A stretch of 64,000 nucleotides of DNA, taken from Isoetes taiwanensis (taxonomy: Eukaryota > Streptophyta > Lycopodiopsida > Isoetales > Isoetaceae). The first letter of the stretch is position 1, and each line of letters begins with the position of its first letter. The notes below the pieces were generated by a model. That model was not told the origin of the DNA. It was given only the letters and a program-made list of their open reading frames with translations, and did not search any database. Where the stretch lies: NCBI GenBank assembly GCA_021234155.1, contig JAJEKV010000100.1, forward strand, positions 62,001-126,000, in the 5' to 3' direction. The position numbers and the translations under genes are program-made. Positions 20,644 to 32,284 of this stretch are shown one piece after another.

Positions 20644-22290
20644 ATTCTCGCATTAAAGGAGGAAGTTTTAGATTTTCACTATAGAGGAAATAGCGTGTCC
20701 AAGATAGTGCGACATGGCTAAAGCTCTGGCCTCTCTATCAATATGTGTATTCTCTTATGCTTCTCCAATCTTTTGTTCTGCCTGCTCACAACTAAAATAG
20801 TTTTCTACTTATCCATGTTTTGCAAAAGTTAAGGTGGAGAGGTCCTCTGTTTCTTGCCAGAATAGCCAATGTAGTGCTAAAAGTGGAGTACTATTGATAC
20901 TTCATTTTGATACTATTTACATGATGTTGCAGCAGAAGCTATAGCTACAAGGGAGTCTAGACTGGCAGCAAAAAGACCTCTGCTAAAAAAGAGGTAACAA
21001 GTCTTCTCTGGTGCACAAAAGAGCTAATTCTCCGTATTAATTTAGCTAGCTAGATTGGATGTTGTTTCTACTCTATTCCTTTAATCTGCACAAGAATCAA
21101 AATCATCAAAATCTAGGATGCCAAAATCCAGACCTAACAAAGAACTTGCTTTCTTATACATGGGCTAACTTCATTTGGACTTATTATGATGATTAATAAG
21201 ATGAAGTTGTTAAGATTTCGCAGAATCAACATTTAGACACACATTTTATTTCTACTGGACAAGATTACAGATTCCCAACTGCAATATAATAAGTCTAGTA
21301 ATTTAGGAACTTCAGTACTATAGTTCAAATGGCGACTGGTATGCAGATTGATATCTCTGAGAGGAGTAAATATTTACGGCGTGTATCCAAACAACATATG
21401 TATATGCTTCAGTTTAAACATTCATCTCAAAGCGATTAAAGTATACAATGGAAGGCGATCATTGCAAGTGGAAGGAATGTTTCACTACAATACCGTGATA
21501 ACATGCAAAGTGAGGCACGGAACTACGCAATTTGACTGTTTTGGACATGTGGGAAACATGTAGCTTTTTATTTATCATGGTTACTATGATAATGCAGCGA
21601 TGCAGGTTCCATTGAGTTGGCAGAAGTCTCCATGAAGAAATAATTGACAAAGGATTCCATAAGTGGGACACACTTCTACTAGCCGGTGGAATATGTAGGA
21701 GCCACTCTGGTTTAGATTTTTAACAGTTTCAACACATTTACTTATGGCAAATGATTCCATTCAAAAGGCCAGTCTTGAGAAAATACAATTCCAATTCAAA
21801 ATAAGAATGCAAAGATTCTAAGCAGCTTAATATGTTCTGAACGTTTTTCTACTCCATTCACAAGAAACCTTCATCTTTATGGTATATGCATATTCTGGTA
21901 ATATGGTATTCTTGAGCAACTGTTGCGACTGCACTTCAAAGAAACAACAGTAAATGCTTATATTCTTAGCATCTAGGGAGTCATAGCTAGTTGAAGCACA
22001 AGGTTCAACTTTTCTTTATAAGCTATATTGTGAATACTTTTTTGAATTATTGTGATATTTTGTCCCTGCCTCTTGCAGTCTTAGGCATATAGAAAGATAT
22101 GCAAAGCATGAGTTTTGGCAAGATTTATAATCCTATTCTACTTTTTATGCTTACAGCATATCATATATTCATTTTTCATGATATAGTAGTGCTCAGGGGA
22201 GTGGCTATGGGAGTAAGAGAACGAGAAAGAAAGCTAGACTCTTCAATAAATATCTTTGCTAAATTAATCTTATGGTTAAAATAGGTGTTT
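20644..22290 (+). other. Region with possible isolated exons
   Basis: A block at about 20933-20992 is open, preceded by TTGCAG and followed by GTAACA. A second open stretch at 21348-21563 includes IYGVYPNNI and MFHYNTVITCKVRHG and is preceded by TGCAG. Neither matches a family I know. The rest, including 21570-22290, shows nothing recognisable. Confidence 0.25.
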
Positions 22291-22299
22291 AATATTTTT

Positions 22300-22943
22300 T
22301 CTAAGATAAGGCATCGAATCTTTAGAAAAGGGTTGGGCCTATATATAAGGCGGCTACGGACAGAATCGAAAGGGCCAACAAAGTTTCGGGCGACAAGCGA
22401 ATCAGCTACAGGAACTTGTAGGCTGCTACAATACTTCAACGACCTAGACATAAAGGTCATCTGGGTCTACAATCCTCCTACATCTCACAATCGCAACCAG
22501 CTTGGGGGGCGACCGAGACTTCTATTGTTAGCTTCTATAATTTATCTACAGCTTCAACAAATCTGATTACTTCTTGAAACTCTTAGTACCCTTACCTTAT
22601 ATCTTGAGCTAATCTATTGTGGAAGCCTTTCTTGCTTGAATTGATTGATTATATTTCACCCATACCCTGCCTTAATCTATTCCAAAAGCTTGTATCCTTC
22701 ACTCTTGCTTGAATTTGTGAAATTGCAGCTAGAGAAGAATTCTCTAGTGTTAAATTGGATCTCCATAGACCTTTTCTTTCTCTTTCTAAACTCAGTATTT
22801 CTCTGGATTTCTCTTGCTCAGAATAACCCAGTTGGGTGGTGAGCTTAGCCGTTGAGGATGGACCTTGTCATTTGAGACATCTTTCACTTGCTTATTCTTA
22901 TTCAGTAATTATTGTTTTGTTTAAAGAATCAGTATTTGTACCA
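22300..22943 (+). mobile_element. LTR-retrotransposon 5' LTR (3' part)
   Basis: The sequence ends in CCA at 22943, three bases before a perfect primer-binding site. A TATA box (CCTATATATAAGG, about 22336-22348) lies about 600 bp before that end, as expected for an LTR promoter. The 5' border of the LTR is not clear. No matching 3' LTR is visible downstream within the window. Confidence 0.6.
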
Positions 22944-22946
22944 ATT

Positions 22947-22960
22947 TGGTATCAGAGCCA
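22947..22960 (+). other. Primer-binding site (initiator tRNA-Met)
   Basis: TGGTATCAGAGCCA is the sequence complementary to the 3' end of plant initiator tRNA-Met, which primes minus-strand synthesis in many Copia and Gypsy elements. It lies 3 bases after the LTR end. Confidence 0.85.
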
Positions 22961-23235
22961 CGTGATCTGCAAATCAATCCTTTGGATATGTCTACCGATC
23001 GCATCGGCGTACCTGAACAACATGACAGCTACATAGCAGACCAATTATTCTCGCCTCTTTCAATCAAGCAGAACACCAAAGACAGCTAGAATATTTGTGT
23101 TCAGCCTATAAATTTTTGCCCGAGCCTCCCACGCAAACTAATGCACCACAAAAATAACAATAACCTATAGTACAGATTAATGCACCATCGTCTGCTACTT
23201 GTGACGATTAACTATCAGACCATCGTCTGCTACTT

Positions 23236-23424
23236 GTGACGATTAACTATCAGGTCTGGAGCGTGTGATTTGGTTTCATCCAAATCATACTGTCACATTT
23301 AAGGGACTGGACGGGACTCGAACCCACTACCTCTGGAGTGGTAGCTGTGCAGCCTAACCGAAAAGGCCACGATGATTTGGATGAAACCAAATCACACGCT
23401 CCAAACCTGATAGTTAATCGTCAC
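23236..23424. mobile_element. Foldback element enclosing a tRNA-SINE-like head
   Basis: Two 53-nt arms, 23236-23288 and 23372-23424, are inverted copies of each other with about one mismatch. Between them is a tRNA-like A-box and B-box segment on the minus strand. The sequence before the left arm (ATCGTCTGCTACTTGTGACG) is itself tandemly duplicated (about 23185 and 23221). Confidence 0.7.
23291..23359 (-). repeat. tRNA-derived SINE-like head, minus copy
   Basis: On the minus strand, GTGGCCTTTTCGGTTAGGC (extending past 23359) resembles an A box and GGGTTCGAGTCCC a B box of RNA polymerase III promoters. The 69 nt at 23291-23359 are a perfect reverse complement of 23560-23628. The overall look is of a plant AU-like tRNA SINE 5' part. 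Confidence 0.65.
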
Positions 23425-23559
23425 ACTATCCTCCCCTCAAGGCCCTCCCTCCTTGAAGGCTTGCAACCGGGGGAATTGGGGGCGGACCAAACTCGATCTG
23501 CAAGGGACTGAACACCGAGGAGTGTGACGACAACCATCTGGACCCCCAACCCTATTACG

Positions 23560-23628
23560 GGTTAGGCTGCACAGCTACCACTCCAGAGGTAGTGGGTTCG
23601 AGTCCCGTCCAGTCCCTTAAATGTGACA
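23560..23628 (+). repeat. tRNA-derived SINE-like head, plus copy
   Basis: Identical to the reverse complement of 23291-23359 over 69 nt, with the B box GGGTTCGAGTCCC. It lacks the upstream A-box part present in the minus copy, since the flanking sequence differs before 23560. Confidence 0.65.
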
Positions 23629-23639
23629 CTACTGCTTCT

Positions 23640-24110
23640 TCATGTAAATGGTTAGAAAAAGTTATAGGTTTACCCATTTTCTCTGGTGAAAAGAGAAACC
23701 CTTTATTTCCACATAGAAAAGCTACTTCAAATTAGTAAAAGCTACAGAAAAATGTTTGACAGATATGGTTAGAACTTAGTGGCAGGGAAGAAAAAGAATG
23801 GACCCAAATATTTTGACATGGAAATGCTTTAGAAAAGCTTTTGAGGGTTATAATCTAGTTGCCAATTATCATGTCAAACTAGAATGGGACCACTTCAACA
23901 AGGCGATAATGAACCAGTCTACCAGTATACATCAAAATTCCAGTACTTGTCTACTAAAATGGATGGATTGAATGAGACGGATATCCCATAAAAGGCGTGG
24001 GACGAATGACACCTCCGTGCCCTCACCTGAACAGTTGGCCATCACAAGTGGTCTGAATTAGATAGAGGGCCTCCTGTATTTATATGATAGGAGCATCGTA
24101 TAGATTCGGG
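23640..24110 (+). pseudogene. Decayed gag of the LTR retrotransposon
   Basis: Several short frames together follow the pattern of plant gag proteins: FSGEKRNP near the start, EKEWTQIF, then HVKLEWDHFN followed by VYQYTSKFQYL. Each block is separated by stops or frameshifts. Position after the primer-binding site supports the call. No protease, integrase or reverse transcriptase follows; a different transposase-like remnant begins by 24.4 kb. Confidence 0.55.
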
Positions 24111-24419
24111 AAGCGTCACAATATCCAGAAAGAGTGGCTTAAAGAGGTCAATGCAATTTTGGAAGTACAGGATGCCGGCCTCTTTCTCAATCATTATGGA
24201 AATTTCATTTTTCTGATGTGTGTGTTTCGTAGCAAATGAGATTCTCGAAGTGAAACACCTATATTCAATCGAAGGGTACACTTGCATCAAGTGCAATTGA
24301 AAAAGAAAAGATGGCAATCAAGGAGCACTTTGCCGCACTTTGCATATCATGAGTCAGACCAAATATCATGTAGACAACTATATCGGCAGTGGAGAACATT
24401 TTTCTAGATGCAGCCTGAT

Positions 24420-26009
24420 AGATATTTTTGTCTGATTCATGATAAGATGGACCAACGTAAGACTTTCTTGCCAAGGCTAGATACTTTGCCCAAGCATTGT
24501 CAAAATGCTTTTCAGATGAAAGTAAGCTTGGAGGGTATCTTAACACATGGACATGGCACTGATACCTATAGATATTTTGTTCTTGATTTTGGAGGATGAT
24601 CTGAATTTCCATGTGAGTTCGATTTTCAAGTGCTTGAGAACACTAGAGACAGAAACTATAGAAAGGAGGAGGTAATCTTCATCAGCCCCCATTTTTTATG
24701 CTTTGATGGATGATCAACTGCTTACTTACCAAAGGCAGATAAAGAAGCACACATCGAAAGTGTCGAAAGAAACAGAAGGACTTGGAATGAGTTTCCCATG
24801 CAAGAAAAACAATTGTAAGAAGAACTATGTATTCAACTGGATAACTGTTGAAAAGAAAACAAGATGGATGTTTGTGGAAATGCCATATTTGACAGCAGTA
24901 GGAGTCTTCAAGTTTGTGAAGGTGGAGTTCATGATGGTTGGGCATACCCATGATTATATAAATGCATTCTTCGGTACTTTCTCTACTAAAATTAAGAGAG
25001 CGAACATGACAAGTCTCCTTGAACTCATGGATGTGTTTGAGAGTTGCATTGACCCTAACCCAATGGCCTTCTTGGTCGACGAGGTTGCACATCATTTGAC
25101 GAGGGATACCTGTTGGAGGGTAAGGATCAGTTGACAAGACACTCAAAGCCACTTTAGTTTATGTTTTGGGTGAGAGATAGAATACCAATCATGCAGTGTA
25201 AGTGGAGGCCAAGTGACAAGTTGTGGACATCTGTGCAAGGCATCAAAATGTGGCAAAGGGGGGCTAAGGGTAAAGTTCTTCTTCCTATGGTGAGCCAAAA
25301 CCACTTTTTCCTTCAAAAACGTTAAAGATTCTAGCCAACTAGTGAAGGGCATTGAGGATCACATAACACACTGGGAGAATGTTCAAAAAAGAAAGAACAC
25401 CTTATCACTCAAGAAAAATTACATGGACTCTTTAGTCAATTACTGAGAGAAAGTAGTATCATGCTTAGAAACAGAACAACTATGCGGGGTGAAGTTGAGA
25501 GATGGTTTCTTGCCAGAGATTAGATGGGAGGGTTCTCATGGCGCAAGCATATCAAAGAAAGTTGCACAGGGTCCCAACAATGGCTCTAAGTAATCTGTGG
25601 GAAGCAAGGCTTCAAAGCCGAGGTGTTTTGACCTCCCTGAGTGGGATCCTTTCAAAGACATTAAGGAAGGCTACTTTGTGCTAGTCAGGCTGACGATGAG
25701 GATTGTCCAATATGGTTAGGAATGGCAATCTCCGATGTTACCACCGCCATGCCAGATGGGGAGGAGTTATGTCCTGGATTCCAGGTTCAATATTGGAAGC
25801 CTGTTGAGAGGCATAAAAAAGGAAACTTGAAGGAACAATACTTCGACTGCTGGAGGATATATCTTGCTGATCCTCAAAGGAGAGAATTGATGAAGTGTGT
25901 GTTATGGTCGTACCCTGATTGTCACATTGCAAAGGACAAGACCCACATGATCCCAAAGAGGAAAATTGACAAAGGCCATGAGCAACCTCCATGCCATAGC
26001 ATGATATGA
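24420..26009 (+). pseudogene. DDE-like transposase remnant with GHTH motif (copy 1)
   Basis: Motifs occur in consistent order across frameshifts: HDKMDQRKTFLPRL (about 24438), THGHGTDTYRYF, QLDNC followed by KENK (about 24834), FMMVGHTHDYINAFFGTFSTK (about 24927), FWVRDRIPIMQCKWRP (about 25160), and GFQVQYWKP (about 25780). This motif set belongs to a large family of uncharacterised, transposase-like proteins of plants, fungi and animals; I believe it corresponds to the DUF7869 type, but cannot check. The acidic residues in HDKMDQ, QLDN and GHTHxDI would be the catalytic triad. A second copy lies at 57.2-58.7 kb. Confidence 0.65.
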
Positions 26010-26011
26010 GG

Positions 26012-26835
26012 GTAGATAATATTATTTGTATGTTATGATGCATGTGTCCTTGAAATTCTTGAGAGCTTTCTTCACTGTTTGTTTGTAGATTTTATGAGAA
26101 GCTCACAAGAACCGATTGTTGTTGTATGATGTGAATTGTTTCTAGTGATTCAATGCAAAATTTAGTTTCTCCAAGATGACTCTCATGTTACTGCATGAGT
26201 CTGAAATTTCAAAATCAGCCACACTTAAATTAAGTGCAATTTTTTTATGTATTGCAGAAGGAAAGATCTGTCTTTATTATAACATCAAGTTCAGAAGACT
26301 ATGAGATCTTGAATGTAAGATCACAGGTTAAAGGTTAGGTTTGGATTAATCCTCCAATAGCTTCTTTTTCTTGTTTGCCTTTAAACATGCCTTGTATTCA
26401 TCAAATTCCAAAGGCTAGAGTTGTTGGATATGGGTTCGATTCCCAAGGCACTTATAAGTAGCTAAGAATTGTTGCTGCTATTTCTATTTATTCATTACAG
26501 AGTATTAATAAACCATGTCATTGTATATTTGATGTATTTTTAAATAGTTAAAAGGGTATTTTTAATTATTTAAAAAACCATGTCGTTCGAGTTAGAGACA
26601 TGTATTTTTCATGTGGTAACGACCATTATGTATCCAATGCATAAGTTTTTATTTTATTTTTTGACATGTTTTATACTGTTGATATTCCAGTTCTAGGGTT
26701 CCTGTCACGAAGGTTAGGATTTAGTCTTATTTGGTATATTCCAGGTTGATCCTAGCTCGAAATTAGGATTTAGTGATAAGGATGGATTTAGTGATAATGT
26801 GCCTTACAACAATTGTCCATCTATTATATCTACAA
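26012..26835. other. AT-rich gap
   Basis: No gene seen. The sequence is AT-rich up to the start of the large palindrome at 26836. Confidence 0.4.
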
Positions 26836-27968
26836 GGGTTAAAGCACACTATAGTGTCTTATTTTAGTTGTCCCCATGTCCCCCTAATTAGTTTGAAAAT
26901 TAGTTCGAAAGGTAGTTAGACATTTACCTATTTTCGTGTTTTGCTTCAACCACCACCCCGCCCGAGAGAATTAAAAATTTGGGGGAGAATTTTCGGTGCA
27001 CGATCACTGATCACTGATCAAGAAGAATGTATGGACTTTCTCCTCAGATTTGGGTCTGACAGAAGATCAAATTCGGCCTTACAAGAATGTAGAGCCTTTT
27101 TGCATACTTTCTTTCGAAGACAAAATTTCGGGTCTGTTGCTTTGCTTTGAATCCAAGATTTCTTTCATTGTAATTTGATTTCAATAGACATGACTTTGCT
27201 TTGTTTTTTATTTGCATGTACCTTTGGTTTCCTTAAATTTTTTTGGTCTCTTATTATTTTTGTGAAGATCAAATTGAATTTCAAGATTGTAAGGCCTCTT
27301 GAAATTTCGTTTGAAGACTAAAATTTGGGTATGTTGCCATTCAAAGTTTGCTTTTAATCCAAGATTATTCTCATTCTAGCAATTAAAATTGATTGTAGTG
27401 CTCTCTTTGTTTTGTGTTTGATTTGCATGTAGATTTGGTTTCCTTCTTGTAATCATCCAGAAAAATATATCTGGCATGCATTCAAGAGCCACAATTAGTG
27501 ATCATTCTGTTATATCTTGTACTGATTCAAGAATGGTATAAACTTGTTTGTTCTAGAAGCATTATAAATTTTAGTATGTTATTTTGTTTATAGCAGCAAT
27601 TTGGTGGCCAGGATTAGTACAATGTTTCCCCCTGACTGTTGTAAACACAGGTTTGTTTGAAAAAAAAAAAAAAAAAAAAAAAGGGTGGTGCATGAAGCTC
27701 TTTGTGGGGAAAACTGATGGCAGAATTTTATGCTAGCTATAGGTGTAGTGATGCATCTATAGGAAAGAATAAGGGCTGAATTTTATGCAAGCTTATGCTG
27801 CAAATGCTTTAGCATGGCTTCTAAATACAAGTTAGTTTGGAGGAATGTGGTGCATTCTGATTTATTTTTTTTGGCATATTGAAGACTTAAAGTATTACGA
27901 TATGTAATTCCTTTTCTATATGATACTTTCTTACGTCTCGTTAATTTTGTAAGCAGGGACTATTATAG

Positions 27969-30650
27969 GTGCGAAGGTGGCGTTTGCGAGCAATCAAGAT
28001 GGAAGAAGTGGAGCAAAGAAACTTTATGGGAAAGAGGAAGAGGACAAGAGAGCAGGAGACTCTAAAGAAGAGGAAACAAAGAAAGAGAAAAAAAGAAGAG
28101 AAGAATGCTTTGATGCAGGAGTCCAAAGCTTATGCCAATCAAGTGAGTAAACAAAAGATTGTGTCTAATCTAGTGTTCTCATTCAAAAGGCAAGTTTGTC
28201 AAATGGATTTGGAAGAGAAAAGGGAAGTGCTAAATGATTTCTTGAAGCACAAAGAAATGGATGTCACTGCTGATCACTTGAAGGATTCAGAAGTCAAAAG
28301 GCATCTGATTGAGAACATTCGAGAATCTATTCAGACTATAAAAGGATCTAGTAGTTTAGATTCTATGGCTGCAAGAAGAAGTGTACTTGCCATGTCTATT
28401 GGGAAGGAGAGTTTAAATCAAGGTATTGGCAAGAGAAGTTTGGGAAAAGTTTTGGGAGTCCATCCTAAGCAGCCAAGGAAAAACGTAAAGAAGTGGACTT
28501 TAATAAGGAAGGATGGGTAAGGTCACGGAGGTTTGATTCAATTGACAAATATGTCATTGAGCTGGTTCAAAGTTTTTGGGACACAAATACAAGAGTTTCC
28601 CCTAATGCAAAGGATGTGAAGTTCAGAAGACTGGAAAGAAATGTGAAGGAGGAACATGCTACACATTATCTGGAGGATACTCAGGTGCAAATTATCTTTT
28701 GTTGATTTTTTTGGTGATATGTGCATCATTTGTAGATGTAGTTGTTGTTGCAGCTTATGTAGATGTAGTTGGTGTTGCAGCTAAGGTTTGAAGTACAGTT
28801 CTTAATATGCAACTTAAACATTTCGAAGCTGCTACGGTTGGTGGTCGAGATTCAACTTAGGTTGTTAGTATGCAGGTTGGTGTTGATTAGTGTTTGAGCT
28901 CCATTACATAGTTTGGGTTTGTGTTGCGAGAGAGCATGTTAAATAGTTAGACTATAGTTAGTGTTTCAGCAAGTGTTCGAAAGTTATGTCGATGGGTTGC
29001 GTTTGTGATTATGTTTGTTTGCGATTACGGTTGGTATTGCGGTTATGACCATTAGTTGCGGGGTTGTATATTTGTAGTTTGTGTTTCTGTTGTCATAGTG
29101 AGTTAAAGTGGCAGTTTATAGTTGCAGTTAGAGTAGAGTTACATGTTCATGTGTACTTGTTATTTGACATGTTACTCACATATTTCTTGATTATGTTTTT
29201 TGCGATCCGAGAGATGTTCATTAAATTCAAAGAGCAAAGACCCATAAATTACAATTGGCCAAAGAGCATTTGAAAAACTAAAACCATGGTATGTAATGAA
29301 ATTGAAACAGATTCAATTCATGTTGTTGCATTCATCATGTGAGGCTGCAGATGCTCTTGGATGGCTTAAATTCACTTAGAAATATGCATGTAGAATGTTG
29401 CACTGTGCATGTGAGGTATGCCAATCTACAGGGCCAACTATGTGTTGCCAAGACTATGAAGTATAAGTCAACCACTCACTCACGGCAATCCATATTGTGT
29501 CCTAAAGAAGAAAATCAAGAATTCCACAAGAAAGATTGCATTTATGGAGATTGTGAGCGGTGTGGTGTGTCTCGGCTACATTGTGTGTCCTCTAGAGTTG
29601 TCCAGAAGAAGGATTTGTGAGTTGGGAATCTTGGGATTATGAGGAAGGAGGTAAGGATAAGTGGGGAAACCCAAAAAAAAGTACTCGGCGTGGTGGAGGA
29701 AAACAAAACCAAAAGATCTTATGAACACATTGATTGATAGATTGGCAAAGTTTCTAGTGCACAGCTTTAGGCACAAATGGCAAGCGATGCAGTTTAGGGA
29801 TATGTTAGACAACCTCCCTTTTGGGGTTATTATATCGTAGTAGACTTTTGCGAGGAGAACTTCACAATTCCGGATGCGGGATCAAGTTCAATCTAGCGTC
29901 TTGGACAAGCAAGCAGTCACCATTCTTGTACAAATCACATACTATTTGGAGCCTTCATCAGGTGACGTCATCAAGGACATCCATTACTATATATCTGATG
30001 ATACAAAACATGACACACTATTCATTCAGCATGCATTTATGATGCATCACAAATTCATGAAAGAATAGGGTATACATCCAAAAAAGCATTGGGTATTTTC
30101 AGATGGAGCTGCATCCCAATTCAAAGCTGCCCGGCCATTCTATTTTGTAGGAAGGTATTAGCATGAGACACTCATTGAAATGATGTGGAATTTTTTCGGC
30201 TCAATCACGGCAAAGGGGAGCATGATGGGAAGGCTGCAGAGTTGAAAGCGGTGGCTAAGGAGATGATGAAGAGATCACGGTCTATAAAAAGTAGAATGTC
30301 TTCTGCGATATTGTGAATATAGCCAGGGAGAATTTCACAGCTGTTGCTCCATCTTCAAGTGTGAACAAGAAACCAGTAATAAGGTCGTTTTGGGAAGTGA
30401 TAAATGTGGATAGAAAGAATGCATGGGGTCTTTGAGACTGTGGAGGACCACGAGGAACATTCATTACATTGCATGCATTTAACTTAGCATCTCCACGCAA
30501 TTGCATATAAGGCATTTATCTTGTTTTTGTGCATATTGCCTTGATGCACAATGGGAGAAATATGTAGATGATTGGGAGCTCGTAGTTGTTGAGCCAAGCA
30601 AGACTATAGCTGATGAATCTGAGTTCTTGTGCAGATCCGAAAGAGCTCTA
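27969..30650 (+). pseudogene. DDE-like transposase gene, left arm (decayed)
   Basis: The first part (27969-28700) encodes a strongly basic, coiled-coil N terminus (KRKRTREQETLKKRKQRKRK) followed by a helical region, with a frameshift near 28500. The second part (about 29490-30650) repeats the transposase core of the right arm. It has a stop where the right arm reads KEQGIHPKKH, a frameshift at the SNHGKGEHDG motif, and other breaks. It does keep Gln where the right arm has a stop after KWQAM. Compared with the right arm it has an extra 39 bp near 28265-28305. Function as for the right-arm copy. Confidence 0.75.
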
Positions 30651-32284
30651 TTTTACGGAGATCTGTTGTGTTGAGTGATTTGGTAAGGGGAAGGAGATAA
30701 CTTATTTGTCGCGACTCAAAGGACAATGATGAGGACACTTTATTTTGGATGTTATTGTGTAATGAAAAGAGAAATATGTGGTTAGACAGATTTTAAAGCC
30801 TATGGGAATTGGTTTTATAAAGGGGAAGAAGTTTTAGAGGGAACTTACTACAAAAAAGTCCCAAGATAAACTACATGGGTTACACTTTATGTTCTAACGA
30901 GCAAAAGGCATTGTTTATGCAACCCAAGTTTGCTTAATAAGACTTGATATGGCACAAGCAAAACATAGACTGAAAGGAAACCGGGTTGTTTACAAACTTT
31001 GTGAAATTTGTGAAAAGATTTTAGACAATCTCCACGATGTGCTATCGGCATCGAAGAGGATTAAATATTCAGCTTGTTTACGGTTGGAATGTAGTTAGTG
31101 TTGCGTTTCATTTGCTATACTTGAAGCTTTAAGTGAAACAAACAGATCGAAGGGTCTGATTTATATTGTGTGCAGCTATGATGTCTATGTGAAGTTGCTA
31201 AGCATATTATTTGCAGATTGATGTAACTCTGTTATTATGTTGTTAATGTTTGCTGCTTCATCATCAACAAACAGTTATTTGAAGTCAAATTTTGGACTTC
31301 TATTGTACCGTTCTTTTTTCTTGAATAAAAAAAATATTCCTGCTCTGGTTTGGAAATATCAGATTGGATGTGTATTTATATTATCACTGTTTTGATTTGG
31401 AAGGGCTGATTACCTTCTGAACCATCAATGGCAAATTGCTGTCAAGTTCTTAAAAATTATATCTGGTACAAATTCAAGTACTTTTGTTTACTCAAAAAAT
31501 CCCAGCAAATCCCCATGCCTCACAAAGGTTGCTTCGACATGCATCATTGCACGCAGTGGTGCTTCCTCAGCCCAAGCTAGAATCGTATCCTGTTAGAATT
31601 GCTAGTTAATACTGTGAACTTATTAACTACCTATCTGTTACATTAGCCTGAAAATCTAGCTCCATTTCTTTAGCCATAATTCCGTGATCATCACTTGAAT
31701 ATGGTCTACATAAGTTTCATATGGTCACATTGTTTTACATCACATAAGTTTCTACATATGGTCACATAAGTTTCTACATCACTTGCATATGGTCACATTG
31801 TTTCTTTTAACTTCATAACTGTGTTATGGGTTTAGGGTTAATTAGAACACATTAGAACTATTTATGATTCCATAGTTTTAAATGCCTATTGGAATTTGCC
31901 TTTTGGCACTAGTTAGAGTATCTTATGACCAAATGCACTAGTTTAAGGCATCTTCAAATGCATCCATAGTTTAAGTACCACAATGTGCCTCTTGGAATTG
32001 AAATTTGAGATGGATGGTGATATAGCTCGCCTCAAGGAGCTGAGGGTGCCGAGGGTGCCGAATATGGTCTACGTAACTTGAATATATTGAAATCATCACT
32101 TGTCTACATTGTTTCTTTTAATTTCATAAGTGGGTTATGGGTTTAGGGTTATTTAGAACACATTAGGACTATTGATGCTTCCATAGTTTTAACTGCACTA
32201 GTTTAAGACATCTTTAAAGTTTAAATGCATCCATAGTTTCCATACGAGCACCATAAATATCGGACGCCGTCATATTATAGCCAC
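30640..32284. other. Spacer of the large palindrome
   Basis: No gene. It holds a direct duplication: about 31690-31990 and 32060-32245 share TCTACATTGTTTCTTTTAA, GGGTTATGGGTTTAGGGTTA and TCCATAGTTTTAA in order. The GGGTTTAGGGTTA pieces resemble plant telomere repeat but are not tandem. Confidence 0.55.

Noticed and set aside
24265-25152. Minus-strand frames of 115 and 156 codons
   Set aside because: They are shadows of the plus-strand transposase-like remnant, which has the recognisable motifs.
26836-26870. CACTA element end (CACTATAGTG)
   Set aside because: The inverted match between the outer ends extends past this point to GGGTTAAAGCA, and the bases flanking CACTA are not a direct 3-bp duplication.
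31800-32160. Interstitial telomere repeat
   Set aside because: GGGTTTAGGGTTA occurs once in each copy of a local duplication and is not tandem.
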